Assembly: GCF_021155765.1 (NCBI RefSeq)
Contig: NC_060108.1
Coordinates: 18,563,025 to 18,627,024, forward strand
Source: Diprion similis
Lineage: Eukaryota; Arthropoda; Insecta; Hymenoptera; Diprionidae
Direction: 5' to 3'
Length of the DNA: 64,000 nucleotides
The notes beneath the pieces are model-generated. The model was not told the DNA's origin. It saw only the letters and a list, made by a program, of their open reading frames with translations, and did no database searches. The position numbers and the translations under genes are program-made. The number at the start of each line of letters is the position of its first letter. Position 1 is the first letter of the stretch. Shown one piece after another: positions 35,101 to 49,658 of the stretch.

Positions 35101-38100
35101 TGGATGGAGAAAGAAGCCAGAAGAATAGCTGGGGTGCAGAGATGGCTTGATTCGATAATCGATTGACTACAATCTCGTCGGCGCGTCCGCTCGACCTCGG
35201 GTTAATTGCGTTAATAAAGCAGGCCGATTAGCGGCCAAGGTGCAAACGCCGTCCTCTACCTGCAGTACGTACAGCATCGATAGCGTGATTGTTGCAGCAT
35301 CATCTACGTCATGCACACGACGCTGTAATACAAGTATATAATAAGAACGCGTTGCAACATGGCTGGATTTAGGACGATCTTCGAACAAACTGCAGTAGCT
35401 GAATTTCCGGAATTATCGTATAAGCAGTTGCACCGATTATAACCGATTATGACGTGATGTCCAAAAAATGACTTCATCGTTATATCATTGTTCAGGATTG
35501 TCTCAATACAGGTATACACGCATTGAGAAAATCTGAAAATGATATTCCGACGACACGAGTCAAATCCCAATATAATACAGAGGATTATTTTTACTGCTCG
35601 TAAATACAACATATTTTCATTTCCAGTACTTGCACCGGGCACCCCACACGTTTTCCCTTGTTTGGAAGGGAATAATCCGGAGTTCGCCCCAAGGTCGAGG
35701 TCCTTGGCGTGCGCTAGCCGATCGATAGGGCGCACCAAGTGCACATGCGAGGGTGTGCTGGCAAAAACGAAGAGGAGGATGAGGACTTGCAATGCTGATC
35801 GAAAGATGTCGTTGCAACTGAAGGAACGTGATGTTATAATAGGTGACATATCGAAGTGCGGACATTGAAGTAAGTATGTATCGCGAATCGGTAAACGCGT
35901 AAGCATATAAAATTACCGTGGGAAACACGTTCCATGATCATCACTTTCGCTATGTCTACTGAAATGGAACTGCCATACATGTATAATAGACCCTCTGCGC
36001 CAACTGTCGCGTCATTTTTATTCCTTTCCTGCATTGCACGGTGCGCAGCAGGGTGGATGCCCGGTTTATATTGGGTCACTGAACCCCAACTTCACCGAGC
36101 TTCTCAACAGTAGTAAACACAATAGAATTGCGAATAGGTATTGTAATTACACTAATTATCAAGGGCCGTCGACGCTCGTCGTCAATATAATCAAAGTAAC
36201 GATAAAGAACGAGATATTGGCGTCGGTTGCTGCTGCTTGACTTCGTTCCAACCACCCACGGGATACCCATACAGCGGCTGCAGTTGCAAAGGACGTATGG
36301 ATAGAGCGTCGCTGCCGAATCGAAAACCTGGATGCCCATTACACGCCGTAGTACAACTCTACATAAGCTCGTGTACACACACGGATACATGACTAACTGT
36401 CTGCTGATCCAAGCGTTATGTCGTTGAGAAGGGACGAGATCATCAAAGCGATATAGTATATTGCAAATTGATGATGCGACAAAGCGTTGTCTTTGATTTG
36501 CATCAGAGGATCAGCGGCGACGTGCAAAATTCAGTTTACTGTCCAAATTTTATCGTGAATTATATATTGCAGTAAGTCGTAGAGTTCAACTGATTCATGG
36601 CCGCGTGCAAAACTTAATATCGTTTTTAACGATTATTTTTCTGAGTTTAGAATCTACAACAGCAAGGACAACTCCTCCTGGGTCATTGATGTACTACTTC
36701 GAGCTAATAGCTGCTGTTTTTGCATGCAGGTCGCGTCGAGCTGGCGCGTCCGTACCGGAAGTGGCTGCCGCAGTCTCGCGACAGAGAGGCGCGAGTCGAC
36801 CCAAGGATAAGGTAAAGTCAAGTCGAGCAAACCGCGAAATACGGTTTTCATCGCCGGTGCATCAGGGTCTGGAAAAGAAGAGATGCAAGCATCTGTACCG
36901 GAGAATACGAGCAAATTTTTCGTCCTCCAAAAACGACGAGAGATGTGATAAATCAGAATCGCGTCGCATGGGGCGAGCGAAAATGATTCCAGGAATTGTC
37001 ATATTATTCATGATATTGTACGATGAACGTGACGTTGCTCTGCGGGGTTCTGACTGGGTCATCGAACGATTAAGGTTAATTAAGTCGTTTCTCGTAACTA
37101 CTTGGTTTGTTTTGTAGTGGCACGGGCTGGTCGTATGTTCTACGTCATGTTCTGGGTGAAACACAGATGATGAAGAATGACGCGACGTCATTTCCTCCGG
37201 CTCCTTCAATTTTAGAAAACCTCTGTAACATTGATTTGTGCTTATTTCTGCCAGTGCAACGCTGACCAATTTCTACTTCTTGCACGTGGTAGGAGGAGCG
37301 ATGAAGAAGAAAAAAAGGCAAGATTTTTGTGGAAATCTTATTCCGTTCGCGGAGCAAAGAAAACAATGAAAGTAAAATAATAATAACGCAAGGCCCTTGC
37401 CCGCTTATATATCGCCGCGCATGTGTTAGGTGCTTGACGTTAACGTCAAACACGTGCGGCCAGAGAGGCTGAGTCTTATAAGTAAAAAGAAAATATTGAA
37501 GGCTGGAGAGGAGAGAGTAAGAGGTCCACGTTGCCGAGCGAGGAGAGGCCTAGAGGCGCGATTCCTCGGGATTCATATCAATGTCTTTGCCGCTCGTGCT
37601 GCAGGCGAGAGAAGAAACACATATGTGTGATTTTGGCTACAGTGTTTTAAAGTACGTGTTTTACCCCCACGTATCGAAACTTGACGCGCGCAAATTCTTT
37701 ACGAGAGGAAACTGAGTGGCGGCTTCGTCGCACACAATAAGCTATCACCTTATCGTTGCCGTTGTATCATCGATCGAACTGCGATATTATTGGCAGCAGC
37801 GAGGATTCTCACGAGAAGTTGCGATTATCAGGACCATATATTTGAACGAAGGGAGTGCCATTCCGCCATACCCAACGCGAGAATCGATGTGCCTACCAAT
37901 TACCACTTCGTTAATTAAATGGTTGCGTGTATCGTGCTTTCGAAGCATGTTTTAAACTTATCGTGAGCTCCACCTTTTTTTCATCGATGTCTCAAATATT
38001 GATGCAACTTATACAATTAACAGACAGCTCGGTGTGATGCGCCTCTATAAAGGATCGATTGATTTTACGTCAGGCACGAATGTCTCTCGTCTCATATACA

Positions 38101-41100
38101 TATACGTCACAGATATTTCATAAACGACGTGAGCCAAATACATGCATGTAAGTTTTTCTTCCTCATTCAAGACACGAATGAATTATATTTCTCAATTCAC
38201 ACATCGAGACACTATCTCTTGCACGGATTATTTCGCGTCGAAGAATAATGCAATTTGGTAACATAATTAAAGCGACATCCGAGAAGACAAAGGAGAAAAA
38301 AAATGCCTCGACACAATTATACAGTTGACACGTATCCGGATACGTTACACCGGCAGCAAGGCCATAGAAATGACAAGTTTACACGTAAGATAAGAGATGG
38401 AAGGACGGAAAGCTCCTCCTCCGTAAAGAAACTCGATCAACGCGAATCGACCACCGTCCCGTCGTACAAACATTCATACACAATCCTACAGGATTCGCTT
38501 CGTAGTTCTTCTTATACAGTTTCCAACGCGCCTTGGAAGGCTGGCCGATGTATGTACGATTCCTCACTTGAATTCGAAGCTGCTGCGAGCAAACTCGGAG
38601 GAGTCTCTGATCCTCGTCGCAGGGCGGCGAGCCCTACCAACGGGATAGGCGCCGGGCTCTAATTATAACTTGTGGCGTAAAGTAAAACGACCGCGTCAAC
38701 GTATCTTGAGATCTAGCCGTCTAGGTATTGCACGCGGTGCAACAGGAATATGCATCTTAAAGGATGCCCACGCGTGGACACCGGACCTACGATCGCCCGC
38801 TCGTGCAGCTCAAGTGGTAGGTCGAGAGCCAGACTACGTGTACAACTCCAGTTGTTAACCCCCGAGGCAACACGCACGTGTACCTGCCTCCACCGACGGG
38901 TCTCCTGCCTATTCCTGAAGGGGGGAGAGAGCGAACGACGAACGCCAGGACATCCGGTCGTCCGATTCCCAAACGGTCGCGTAATGTCTTCCACCGTCAT
39001 GGTGAGCGATATCCAAAGCTTGATATGTAGACGTTGCGCCTAGTGACGTCAATTCCCGTGGATTATAATACAACACTTACATTGTAGTAATGTTTGGTGT
39101 CGTGTGTGTGGTCATCGCGCCGTCTTTGTATGCAGCTTGCATATGTATGTTATATATGCATACGACATGTCGAGTATTACACTCGGGATTATGAATGTGC
39201 TGCATTATACCCACCAGGTGGAAGAGTGGAGTATTAAAATACAATTGTTTGTTATGTGCTCGGCGGAGAGAAACCTATTGGTTTCTTTCATTCTTTGAAT
39301 CACGAGTTGCCCGGGAAGTTGTTCTTCAAAGTCAAAGAAAGGTTTTATTATACAATAGTCAAAAGTCTTGCTGCTTCCACATCACACACTATTCTCGTAA
39401 CTTACACCATATTGGTCTTCATACTCACTAAAACGGAAATATTTTCCATAATCCGTGTATAATTTAACATTGGATGTAACTCAAGAAAGTTATCTTTATT
39501 GTTGTTTAAAATATTAAAACCCAAATTGTCATTTCATTACGACTAAAAGTGAATGCAACCTGCGGAAAATGGATTCGCACAGGCTTTGTCAAATTTTTAC
39601 ATGATAGGAAACACCGATGCTTTGAAAGGTACCGCGAGTCGCTTTGAGAAATAGGAATTTTGCGCTCCGCCCCGATGGACGTCTCGCAAGAAAAGTCGCA
39701 ACACGGCATTATGGAATATCGACCTAATGTGTCGTCTCGCCTCCTCCCTTGCAGTTGCCGCTCCGGCTACCGTACACCGTACCATCATGCTATCTTTAGA
39801 AGCGGAGGACGCGGACGAACCCCGCCTACGGAGAAGTCGCAGCGATTTCGCCTCCGCAATACTATCAGGATGCGTGGAACGAGAGCCTCCAGTGAACAAG
39901 TGAAGAGGATACATTGCACTAGGCATGCAGCGTCCCCATGTGATATTCGCGAAGCAGCGACAGCCTTCCCATGGGAAATCCCCGAGCGAGATATATCTCG
40001 GGGAATAAATACTTTACTGTAATTCAGGAGAGGCTAACATCGTCGCAGGGAGAATATAATCAATTCCATATAGATACGAATACAGATGTCGTGCATATCC
40101 AGCATATATGCGGAATATGGAATTTCTTCACGAATGACAGATTTCCATATATAGACTGCTAAATTCGACATACATACTTCTAACATACATAAATACAATC
40201 GTTCTTCCTGCAGATCATAAAAATTGAAGTGTTTTTGAGTCATTGCGACAAGCCTGCACGTATTCATATCCCCGCATGCTCGTGATTAGCCATTATCTGC
40301 ATGACCACAATTATACATATACGATTGTATGTTACGTGAAACAAAGGATGCAGAAAAGGCGTATATGTATAGATAAAATCACAACGAACAAGCTAAATCG
40401 GTAGCGGAGCTGAATTGTGGTTTAGTGCAAATAGAAGTACTATGTAAGAATCTTTGCTTATTAAGATATGACAAGGTGAAATTAATTGAAATACTCGTCA
40501 ACGCCAATTGTGTATATAATGAGTAGAACCGCGCGTTGCGTTGTGTCGAATTGGCGTGAAACTTTTCCAGCACTTTCGTCGTTCGGCACCACATCGCGCT
40601 ACCAGAAACGCCAAGTAATTTAGGGGCACAATGACACCCTCGCCGTAGCTAAGGGGGAAGCCGACGACCTAATCAGAAGAAGGAAATGAGGGGTACAACT
40701 TCGTTACGCAACCCCCGCAGGTCAGTTTCTCGGGAAGGAAATGAATTCCGGGAAGACCGGCTTATAATAGTATATGTTATAAGATGAAGTAGAAACGATG
40801 ACATCAAATTGGTCGAAGTGTGTGTGCGAGAATGCAGATTACGAAGTGCCTGCGGCATTGTAAAAATAACAATTCTCCTCATACACGTAATAGGGGCGAA
40901 TAAAAATTCTGCGCATCTTGGCAAACCGAGCCACAAGCAATGCCAAGGCGGCTATAGCTAAGCTCGGGAAAATCTTTCAGCCCCTCTCCGCAAAGAGTGG
41001 TCGAGAGTACATACATACCGAAGTGGTAAAAGTGGCGTACTTTACGCTTTTACCCCGGCATACCCTAAAGCGTCCACTAGTTACACAATAATAAACCGGA

Positions 41101-43193
41101 AAATAGGACGGAGCAGGAAGAATGGCGGCTAAGTTTCCATGCATCGGTATACATCGAAGGAAACGCGTGCGATAGCTACGCGACCCGAGATCACTGGAGG
41201 ATAAAATATAATAACGTTCCTTTTACGCGAGGTGAAATTGTCCAGAAGGGGAGAGTTTTGCATGTACTGGCTGCGGCAGGCCTCTCCATATACGGACCTC
41301 GATCAATCTGGTGAAAAGCCGCAAGCAGAACCACGATCAAGATTGCCTACGGCGCTCGAAATAGTACAAGAAATTCAGAATGACGTATATGTTTTGTGCT
41401 TAGAGGCTGTACAACACTTTATCGTGCCAACTTTCAAGTTAGCAAATATAAATACATGGCAGAAACGGTGGAAAGACCTGTAACGGTAAACGCATGGGGG
41501 GGGGGGGGGGGGGGGGGGGGGTGTTAACATTTCCCTTCTTTTTTTTCGCTCTTCAGGTACTGCCTAAGGGAACCTGACCCAGGGATTAATGAAGCATCTG
41601 TCCAATCTTGTGTCGTTCAATTGGAATTACGCAACTTGTATCCGTAATGTGATCGAAGAATGTAGGCTTCGTATTGCCAAGAATTCCACTGATCCATTAT
41701 AAGAACTAGATATCAGATCCCTCGACTGTTTAATCACTCCGAGATTGTGACTGATTGGGGCATTCTTGGTAGCGTAATATCTAGGTTTAGTTAGAAGAGA
41801 TAAAGACGGAAATGTTATAGACGTCGATACAGCCGGTAATCCGAATCACCATCGAATGAGTGTATACTCCGGTTATCAGGTCGATACTGATCTTCCGTTC
41901 TCTTCGTTCACACCTGTGCAACGGGCGTATCGGAACAGACAGGAGAAAAGGAGCAGTTTTGCATTCCTGTACGTTTTACAGTTAAGTACCTCGGTGAAAG
42001 AAGAAACAACGAAGCGATTTCCTCCTGCGAGGATTCATCGTTATCAGCCCGTTCAAAGTCCTGTACGGAACAAACATACACTGCACGGATATGTTTGTCG
42101 CGGTCCAGCGAACCTGCGTATGTGCAGACAAAGGGAACCAATAGACCTTTGTCATTTAATGTTGAATAAATGAACAAATAAATAGGTATGTACGTCGATT
42201 ACATCAACAAGGACCGTCGGGAGAAGGGTCGCCTCGCTACGTTCTTATGTAGACTTTCTCTAGTAAGGCGGCGATGAGGACTGAAATACATAATATAAAC
42301 TGTTGCAAATTTAAATGCACGCCGTGATCGGTCCTCGTCTCGTACCGAAGCAACGTGATGCGCATACGTATTTAATAATTCAATCACATTAACGCTCTCC
42401 CCGGTATCGCGTTACCGAGGAATATGCAAGCCTGACGAGTTGCGTCAACTGTAATAACGATTAAACATTTACGTGGTAAGTGTCTTATATTTTTTTCCAA
42501 CAAATTGTTCTGAATTTCAAGCTACTTTTCGATGGGAAGCAGGCGTTACATTTTCCTGGGAGCTTATCAACATCTTTACGTTCCGGAAACTGATACTATG
42601 CTAGACATGTAAAGATAGCCGGGAACCTTTGTTACAAGAATAGGAAAATGTCAAAGTGGGGAAAGTACAATGCGTCGAGCTTGCGTACGTTGATTTTTTC
42701 TTTAGCACTTTTTATAATCTCAGTTAGAATTATGTCTACGATAAAATTCGATAAGTGACCATAATTGTTGATGGAAGACAAAGGGTGGCGGACGAGTAAT
42801 TGGCATAACAATAAACGGAGAAGCATGGGCGTGACGTAAACAATTCTGACGAGCTAAGAAGGCGAGAATTCACCGCAATAATGAGAAATTAAAAACGTCA
42901 TTTATGAGATATGATAAACAGAGGTCAACAAAACGCTCAAGCATCTGTGCACAACCGTCTGTCTATACCACCGGCGATCGGGTATCGAAGGGAGGGAAAC
43001 AACAATCGTTCGACATACCAGCGGTAACGGTGTCGCATAGGTTGTACTTGACGCCGGTTTTCGGAAACTCCTTCAGCTTTCGACCACTCAGTTTTAGCTC
43101 GCCGCTGAGGTGCGCCTCTTCTAAAATCCGCTCCAACGAACGGGTTAACTGTTTTTGTATGTGACCACTCATGTTGGACGCGACCATCGCCAT
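25960..43193 (-). CDS. Lrch: Leucine-rich repeat and calponin homology protein LRCH
   Basis: Common exons (- strand): 43019..43193, 33723..33867, 33386..33618, 33148..33284, 32856..33071, 32580..32747, 32168..32286, 31789..31938, 31201..31613, 30937..31088, 30702..30839 and 30507..30584, giving 708 aa. A terminal exon is then either 29179..29400 (total 781 aa) or 25960..26121 (total 761 aa). Residues about 20-230 are LRRs (ADLSKNRFAELPEEV, LAYLDLSRNQLTTLP, LVKLDVSGNRISVLP) closed by NPLTSPPAS and the LRCH-typical CTRGRIHIFKYLERQA. Residues about 240-600 are low-complexity linker with the conserved IQTYREYKEALRQQR. A CH domain starts near 630 (ALTDGVVLCHLANHVRPRS, PKLTMARCRRNVDNFLEACR). Drosophila Lrch is a cortical scaffold linked to actin, septins and DOCK-type GEFs. 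ATG 43193 is the first in-frame after an upstream TGA. The donor at 32855 (GGG|GTTGGT) is weak. Intron 1 is 9.15 kb. Confidence 0.93.
27366..27622. repeat. Foldback inverted repeat, about 255 bp
   Basis: Left arm (27366-27490) and right arm (about 27505-27622) are near reverse complements through most of their length. Outermost GTCAGCTGAGA pairs with TCTCAGCCGAC, then CCTATCTCAGAA with TTCTGAGATAGG, CATCTCAGAATTTCGTTCAA with its partner near 27521-27541, and an inner ATGTCC with GGACAT. Each arm also holds about three degenerate copies of a roughly 30-nt unit (TCTCAGA-TTT-GTTCAA). ATAAAAA occurs just outside both ends (27354-27360 and 27627-27633) and could be a 7-bp target duplication, though it is low complexity. 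A palindromic MITE-like element is the simplest reading. Confidence 0.75.
29179..29400 (-). CDS. Lrch: Lrch alternative terminal exon A (membrane-anchored form)
   Basis: Acceptor TTGGTTGCAG|GAG follows the exon ending at 30507 in phase 0 and reads 73 residues to TAG. The first half (EVLLDADAIMDVGYMDAYGL, then EALGRLVSALVEL) completes the last helices of the CH domain. The second half ends with a hydrophobic stretch (LSAMLFATFITTLMLLYIF, about residues 759-777 of the full protein) and only a few residues after it. This predicts a C-terminal tail anchor facing the cytosol. Vertebrate LRCH proteins are known to include C-terminally hydrophobic isoforms. Use of this exon is inferred from sequence alone. 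Confidence 0.8.
   Translation of the reverse strand, partial: EVLLDADAIMDVGYMDAYGLEALGRLVSALVELEGFEEPAGSSRTIQDSVLSAMLFATFITTLMLLYIFPIPE
34770..35130 (-). promoter_or_regulatory. GC-rich island inside Lrch intron 1, possible alternative promoter
   Basis: GC/CpG-rich segment ending in a GA microsatellite, lying about 900 bp upstream of Lrch exon 2 and surrounded by AT-rich intron. Composition and position would suit a second Lrch start that omits exon 1. No transcript start motif is decisive. Confidence 0.25.
41496..41521. repeat. 26-nt poly(G) run
   Basis: Uninterrupted G run in Lrch intron 1. It reads as C on the transcribed (-) strand. Confidence 0.9.
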
Positions 43194-43955
43194 GTTACAT
43201 CGTCCGGGAGACTGGACGCACGCCAAATATCACGAGTCCACCGAATCAACACAACTGTCGAACCTTAACCCTTGACGGACGACGGACTCGGGTCGACTGA
43301 AGCTAGCCGCGAGAGCAACTCCCACCCCATGTCCGCCACGAATAGACAGGCAGGCTAGACGCGACACTCGTAAAAAATACATATGCTGTCTAACTATACA
43401 ACTGGACTAGAAGACTTCATTTCCCCCCCTAAAATCTGGACAAAATATTTTTCAACAGTTTTTTAATTTAATCGCGTTACAGAATACGTTGACTCGAAAA
43501 TGTATATACAATGAAATTATACTTTCAAATTTGACAGTGGGGGTCGAAATTTTTTGAAATACCAAAGTAAAAAAAATTAAGGCTTGCTTTTACTTCGTTG
43601 CTTTTGGTAGGTACCAGTTGAAAGTGATAAATAAATACAATTCGAATATGGTTTACGAATTTCCTATATTTCACGTTATACATGGGTTTGACAAAATTAC
43701 TCTATTTATAAATATATTACTGAATATGTACAGAGGAATTGTAATTTAGTTCAACAAAGTGGCGAGAAGAACAACGTCTCGTTTGTTGTTCAACTCATTC
43801 TTAATATATTAATCTTCCAGATCATATAGCTACTGGATCAACAGACATGTTTTCGATTTTACTTTTAGTATACGATGAAAATAATCATTTGACAATAATC
43901 TATCATCCGTACTTGCATAATAAAACTAAAATAGATTTATACTGTTCGCCGGTCG
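43194..43955 (-). promoter_or_regulatory. Lrch 5' UTR/promoter and GFM1 3' UTR interval
   Basis: 762 bp between the Lrch start codon and the GFM1 stop, both - strand. The half nearest Lrch (43194-43380) is GC-rich and should hold its promoter and 5' UTR. The rest is AT-rich GFM1 3' UTR. No separate gene is visible. Confidence 0.5.
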
Positions 43956-46924
<2,969 letters not shown>

Positions 46925-47306
46925 GATTCAATTATTATTCTACTTTACCGAACATAAAAATGATCTCCAAGAATAAATGGAGTAATTAACCGGCCAACAT
47001 CGCTAATGCAGCAAACGGAGCAGACTACGGAACATGAGGAAACGGAATTTCAACCAACCAGAATTTCGCCACCGCCTAACTAGATAAACTCCGCCTACTA
47101 TTCGACATCCTCGCCTATGGGAGCGGCATCTGTCAACGAACATATTTTCAAGCTCAACTGAACAAAACTTTCAAAAAAATAACACATGCCGAATGACCAA
47201 GTAAATATTTAACCATGTACGTATATGAGGAATAAATGAGCTATAAAACAAACAGGGGTATTCCGTTGTAAACCACGAGATACAACGTATTTTTACGTCA
47301 TTCATC
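46925..47306. promoter_or_regulatory. Bidirectional promoter, GFM1 (-) and coiled-coil gene (+)
   Basis: Only 382 bp separate the two start codons, so both 5' UTRs and promoters must share this segment. Its centre (about 47020-47130) is less AT-rich than its flanks. No TATA box was identified. Confidence 0.6.
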
Positions 47307-48425
47307 ATGGAGAAAAAACTTACGCCTAGGCGCACCAGCTCCCCAGGTTTGTACATACAAATTTGCATTCAACTATACTGTAGACTTCATATGTTAACAA
47401 CCTCTTTTTCTCGCTGTGTAGTTCGACCGGAAACCTCACCTGCTACCACAAAGAATGACTCGTTCTTGGAGGATATGGACCTCTTCTCCCATAATCGTAA
47501 TACATATATGTATGAGAGAGAGGCCGAACGCTTTATAACAAAGAGAACTTCGTCGCCTTGCACCATGCCTTTTGCAACTGTGATAGAGAACGATTTTGAC
47601 CAACGAAGTAGCGAGGCCTCTAACTCTCAGAAAGTACCTGCGACCTCGGTTACCAAGACTTTAAAAACGACACGTAAATCTGGCCGTCAAGAAATTGGAG
47701 GTGGTGATGGACTGCAGCCAGAAGTTTCTCAAGTGGGCACAACAACCCGAGAATCCAAAGTACTGCAAGAAAACAAACTCAGAAGTAAGGATAATAAAGT
47801 GCGATCAAGACGTAGTGAACCAAAGGCCTCAGAGTGCCAAAATAGGTCGCAAAATGAACTCGGTAAATCTCAGCAGGACCGAAAATCCCTTGTAAAAGAA
47901 CGAAGTCGGCGTTCCGGAAGCTGCAAAGAGACGGATTGTAGTTCAAATACTTCCGATGAGCAGAGGCAGCCATCGAATTTGTCTAAACAATCAAACGCTC
48001 AGCTGGAAACAAGCAAAGATCAGCATCGTCGTTCAGATGGAGTTCAGAAGCTGGATAGCAGAGATATTCCAGAATCTGTCGCTCTACTGAGCGCGATAAA
48101 GGAAATTATTAGTACGTACGCCAGAGAAGAAGGAAACAAGATCAATAGAGTTATGAACGAACTTCATATCCTGAGCCAGGCTAGCTTAATAAAAAATTTG
48201 ATGTTTCAAACCGACGAGATAAGAAAAGACCTACAACTGGGTGGAAATATGGGACAATTACGCACGCTAATGAATGAAAACGAAATACTGAAAGAGAACT
48301 TTGCTTTATTAAAGATAAAATATGAGGATGCGCAGCGAAGATTAGAAGAGACTGAACGTATCAAAGAAGAAAATGCTGCGTTAAAACTAAAGTTGCAGGA
48401 ACTCTCGAGTCGCAAGTCTAGCTGA
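47307..48425 (+). CDS. Unrecognised basic, Ser-rich coiled-coil protein
   Basis: The frame is open from ATG 47307 to TGA 48425 (372 codons), but 47347..47421 looks like a 75-nt intron (CCAG|GTTTGT ... TTTTTCTCGCTGTGTAG). Its removal keeps frame and gives 347 aa. The retained stretch would insert an atypical Cys/hydrophobic segment (GLYIQICIQLYCRLHML), so the spliced form is preferred. The N-terminal two-thirds is hydrophilic, rich in Ser, Arg, Lys and Gln, and probably disordered. The last ~100 residues form helix and coiled coil (LLSAIKEIISTYAREE, NEILKENFALLKIKYEDAQR, LEETERIKEENAALKLKLQE). It could be a centrosomal or cytoskeletal adaptor, but I recognise no family. Downstream AATAAA at 48640-48645. 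It is head-to-head with GFM1. Confidence 0.85.
   Translation: MEKKLTPRRTSSPGLYIQICIQLYCRLHMLTTSFSRCVVRPETSPATTKNDSFLEDMDLFSHNRNTYMYEREAERFITKRTSSPCTMPFATVIENDFDQRSSEASNSQKVPATSVTKTLKTTRKSGRQEIGGGDGLQPEVSQVGTTTRESKVLQENKLRSKDNKVRSRRSEPKASECQNRSQNELGKSQQDRKSLVKERSRRSGSCKETDCSSNTSDEQRQPSNLSKQSNAQLETSKDQHRRSDGVQKLDSRDIPESVALLSAIKEIISTYAREEGNKINRVMNELHILSQASLIKNLMFQTDEIRKDLQLGGNMGQLRTLMNENEILKENFALLKIKYEDAQRRLEETERIKEENAALKLKLQELSSRKSS
47347..47421 (+). other. Probable 75-nt intron, length divisible by three, no stop
   Basis: Starts GTTTGT after CCAG and ends with a pyrimidine-rich tract and TAG. Both retained and spliced forms keep the reading frame of the coiled-coil gene. Confidence 0.65.
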
Positions 48426-48639
48426 AATGATAAACAATCTTTTTTCTCACTTTAATTCGGGCGAATTTCACATCTCGCTGCAGACCGTGATGTATTGTAA
48501 TGTTACTTATAATTAGGTGAAACTGTATTCGCGTTTTGCTCTACTATTCACACAGTTACTACTATTCCTGTTATCGTTGCAAGTATGTAATATTTCTCTT
48601 GATCTTCGCAATCCACACTAGCTTCAAGCTTTTTTTATC

Positions 48640-48645
48640 AATAAA
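48640..48645 (+). terminator. Poly(A) signal of the coiled-coil gene
   Basis: AATAAA 215 nt after the TGA at 48423-48425. Confidence 0.6.
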
Positions 48646-49658
48646 ATATTTTTGTACTTATTATGATATCGATTCTGAATTGATTTTATTTTACGTGAAA
48701 GTTGTATAACTTTTTCGCGTTTACCGTAATTATACGTCCACAGCTTTCGAGGGTGTTGCCTCCGGTCGCGGAAAGTTTATGAAAGTTATATATATGAAAC
48801 AAAATACTCTCTGTCATAAATGTTGAACTTTGCATCCTTTGAACCTAATCATTCTAAGATGATAAACTCATTAAGTCTTGCGCTCTGTTACATCTGACCC
48901 AATTCATAATCTCATCACATATAATACATTCGGACAGTTACTTCTACGACCGCTTCCTCAATCGTACCGTTGACTGAAAAATATAATCGTACCATCAAGT
49001 TACGTCGACAAAATTATTGGGTGAACAGATATTCCCCAGGCAGCCGATCGCTGATCAAGTAAACACGCATTTTCCAAAACCGTTTGAATATGATGAATCT
49101 AAAATTATTCATTGCATTCATAATCAACGGCATTGGGATTCGTACGTACGCTCATCACACCCACGTTAAAATGAAAAGATTTGTTCTCCGCGGTTGTTAG
49201 TTGGGATAACACAATCTCTCTCTATCTCTCTCTCTCTCTCTCCATCTATTTAGCCGCCTCGATGTTTTGCTCCCGCGCGTCGCAGGAAGAGGCTGCTGCA
49301 CAAAAGAGCCGCAAAGAGCCACGAAGCCGGAGCGAGCCGGCGTCGCGGCGTATCCCCGGCAGCCGTGGCGCGTCCGCGAGGCGCAGGGCGTCGGGGTGCC
49401 GCGGAGGTGAGGGTGAGGTCAGCGCGCGAATCTGAACGGAGGGAGAGAGAGCGAGGAGAAGCGGGGTCAAGGGAGGAGAGACTCAGAGAGAGCCAACGAA
49501 GCAGGCAAGCGTGCAGAGGAGAGCCGACTCTTCTCCGACACTCGTTCATTCCGGAGGAGTCGCGGGTCACCCTGAAATTAATACGCGTACTTCTTGGTTA
49601 ATTGATAAAAGAGACGGGTAGCGGCGAAAGTTACCCACTCGCAAACAGTTTTGGAACG
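48646..49658. promoter_or_regulatory. Intergenic region and GC-rich cyclophilin 5' region
   Basis: 48646-49200 is AT-rich with nothing recognised. A CT microsatellite (about 49214-49241) is followed by GC-rich sequence (49255-49560), then the 5' UTR of the cyclophilin gene. Open frames here are Arg/Ser-rich products of composition on both strands, so I read this as promoter and leader rather than coding. Confidence 0.5.

Larger units (their letters stand above)
33868..43018 (-). other. Lrch intron 1 (9.15 kb)
   Basis: Spans from donor G|GTATGT (43018) to the acceptor ending GTTGCAG at 33868. It contains GC-rich islands at about 34770-35130, 36720-36960 and 38560-39000, a 26-G run (41496-41521) and many chance open frames on both strands. 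The longest is 200 codons at 35304-35906 (-), with no recognisable domain. No nested gene could be supported. The islands may be enhancers or alternative promoters; that is inference. Confidence 0.7.

Noticed and set aside
35304-35906. 200-codon open frame on the - strand inside Lrch intron 1
   Set aside because: It overlaps open frames on the other strand, has no recognisable domain, no splice or promoter context and Cys/Ile-rich composition typical of chance frames. It has no supporting features beyond length.
36605-37117. 170-codon + strand frame with a hydrophobic start
   Set aside because: The N-terminus looks vaguely signal-like, but the rest is basic low-complexity sequence spanning a GC-rich patch. 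No family resemblance or splice logic.
39660-40022. 120-codon + strand frame in Lrch intron 1
   Set aside because: Arg/Ser-rich with no domain and overlapped by an open frame on the opposite strand. I treat it as composition-driven.
49181-49601. Arg/Ser-rich frames on both strands before the cyclophilin start
   Set aside because: GC-rich promoter and leader composition; frames on both strands are open together and none is spliced in phase to the cyclophilin exons.
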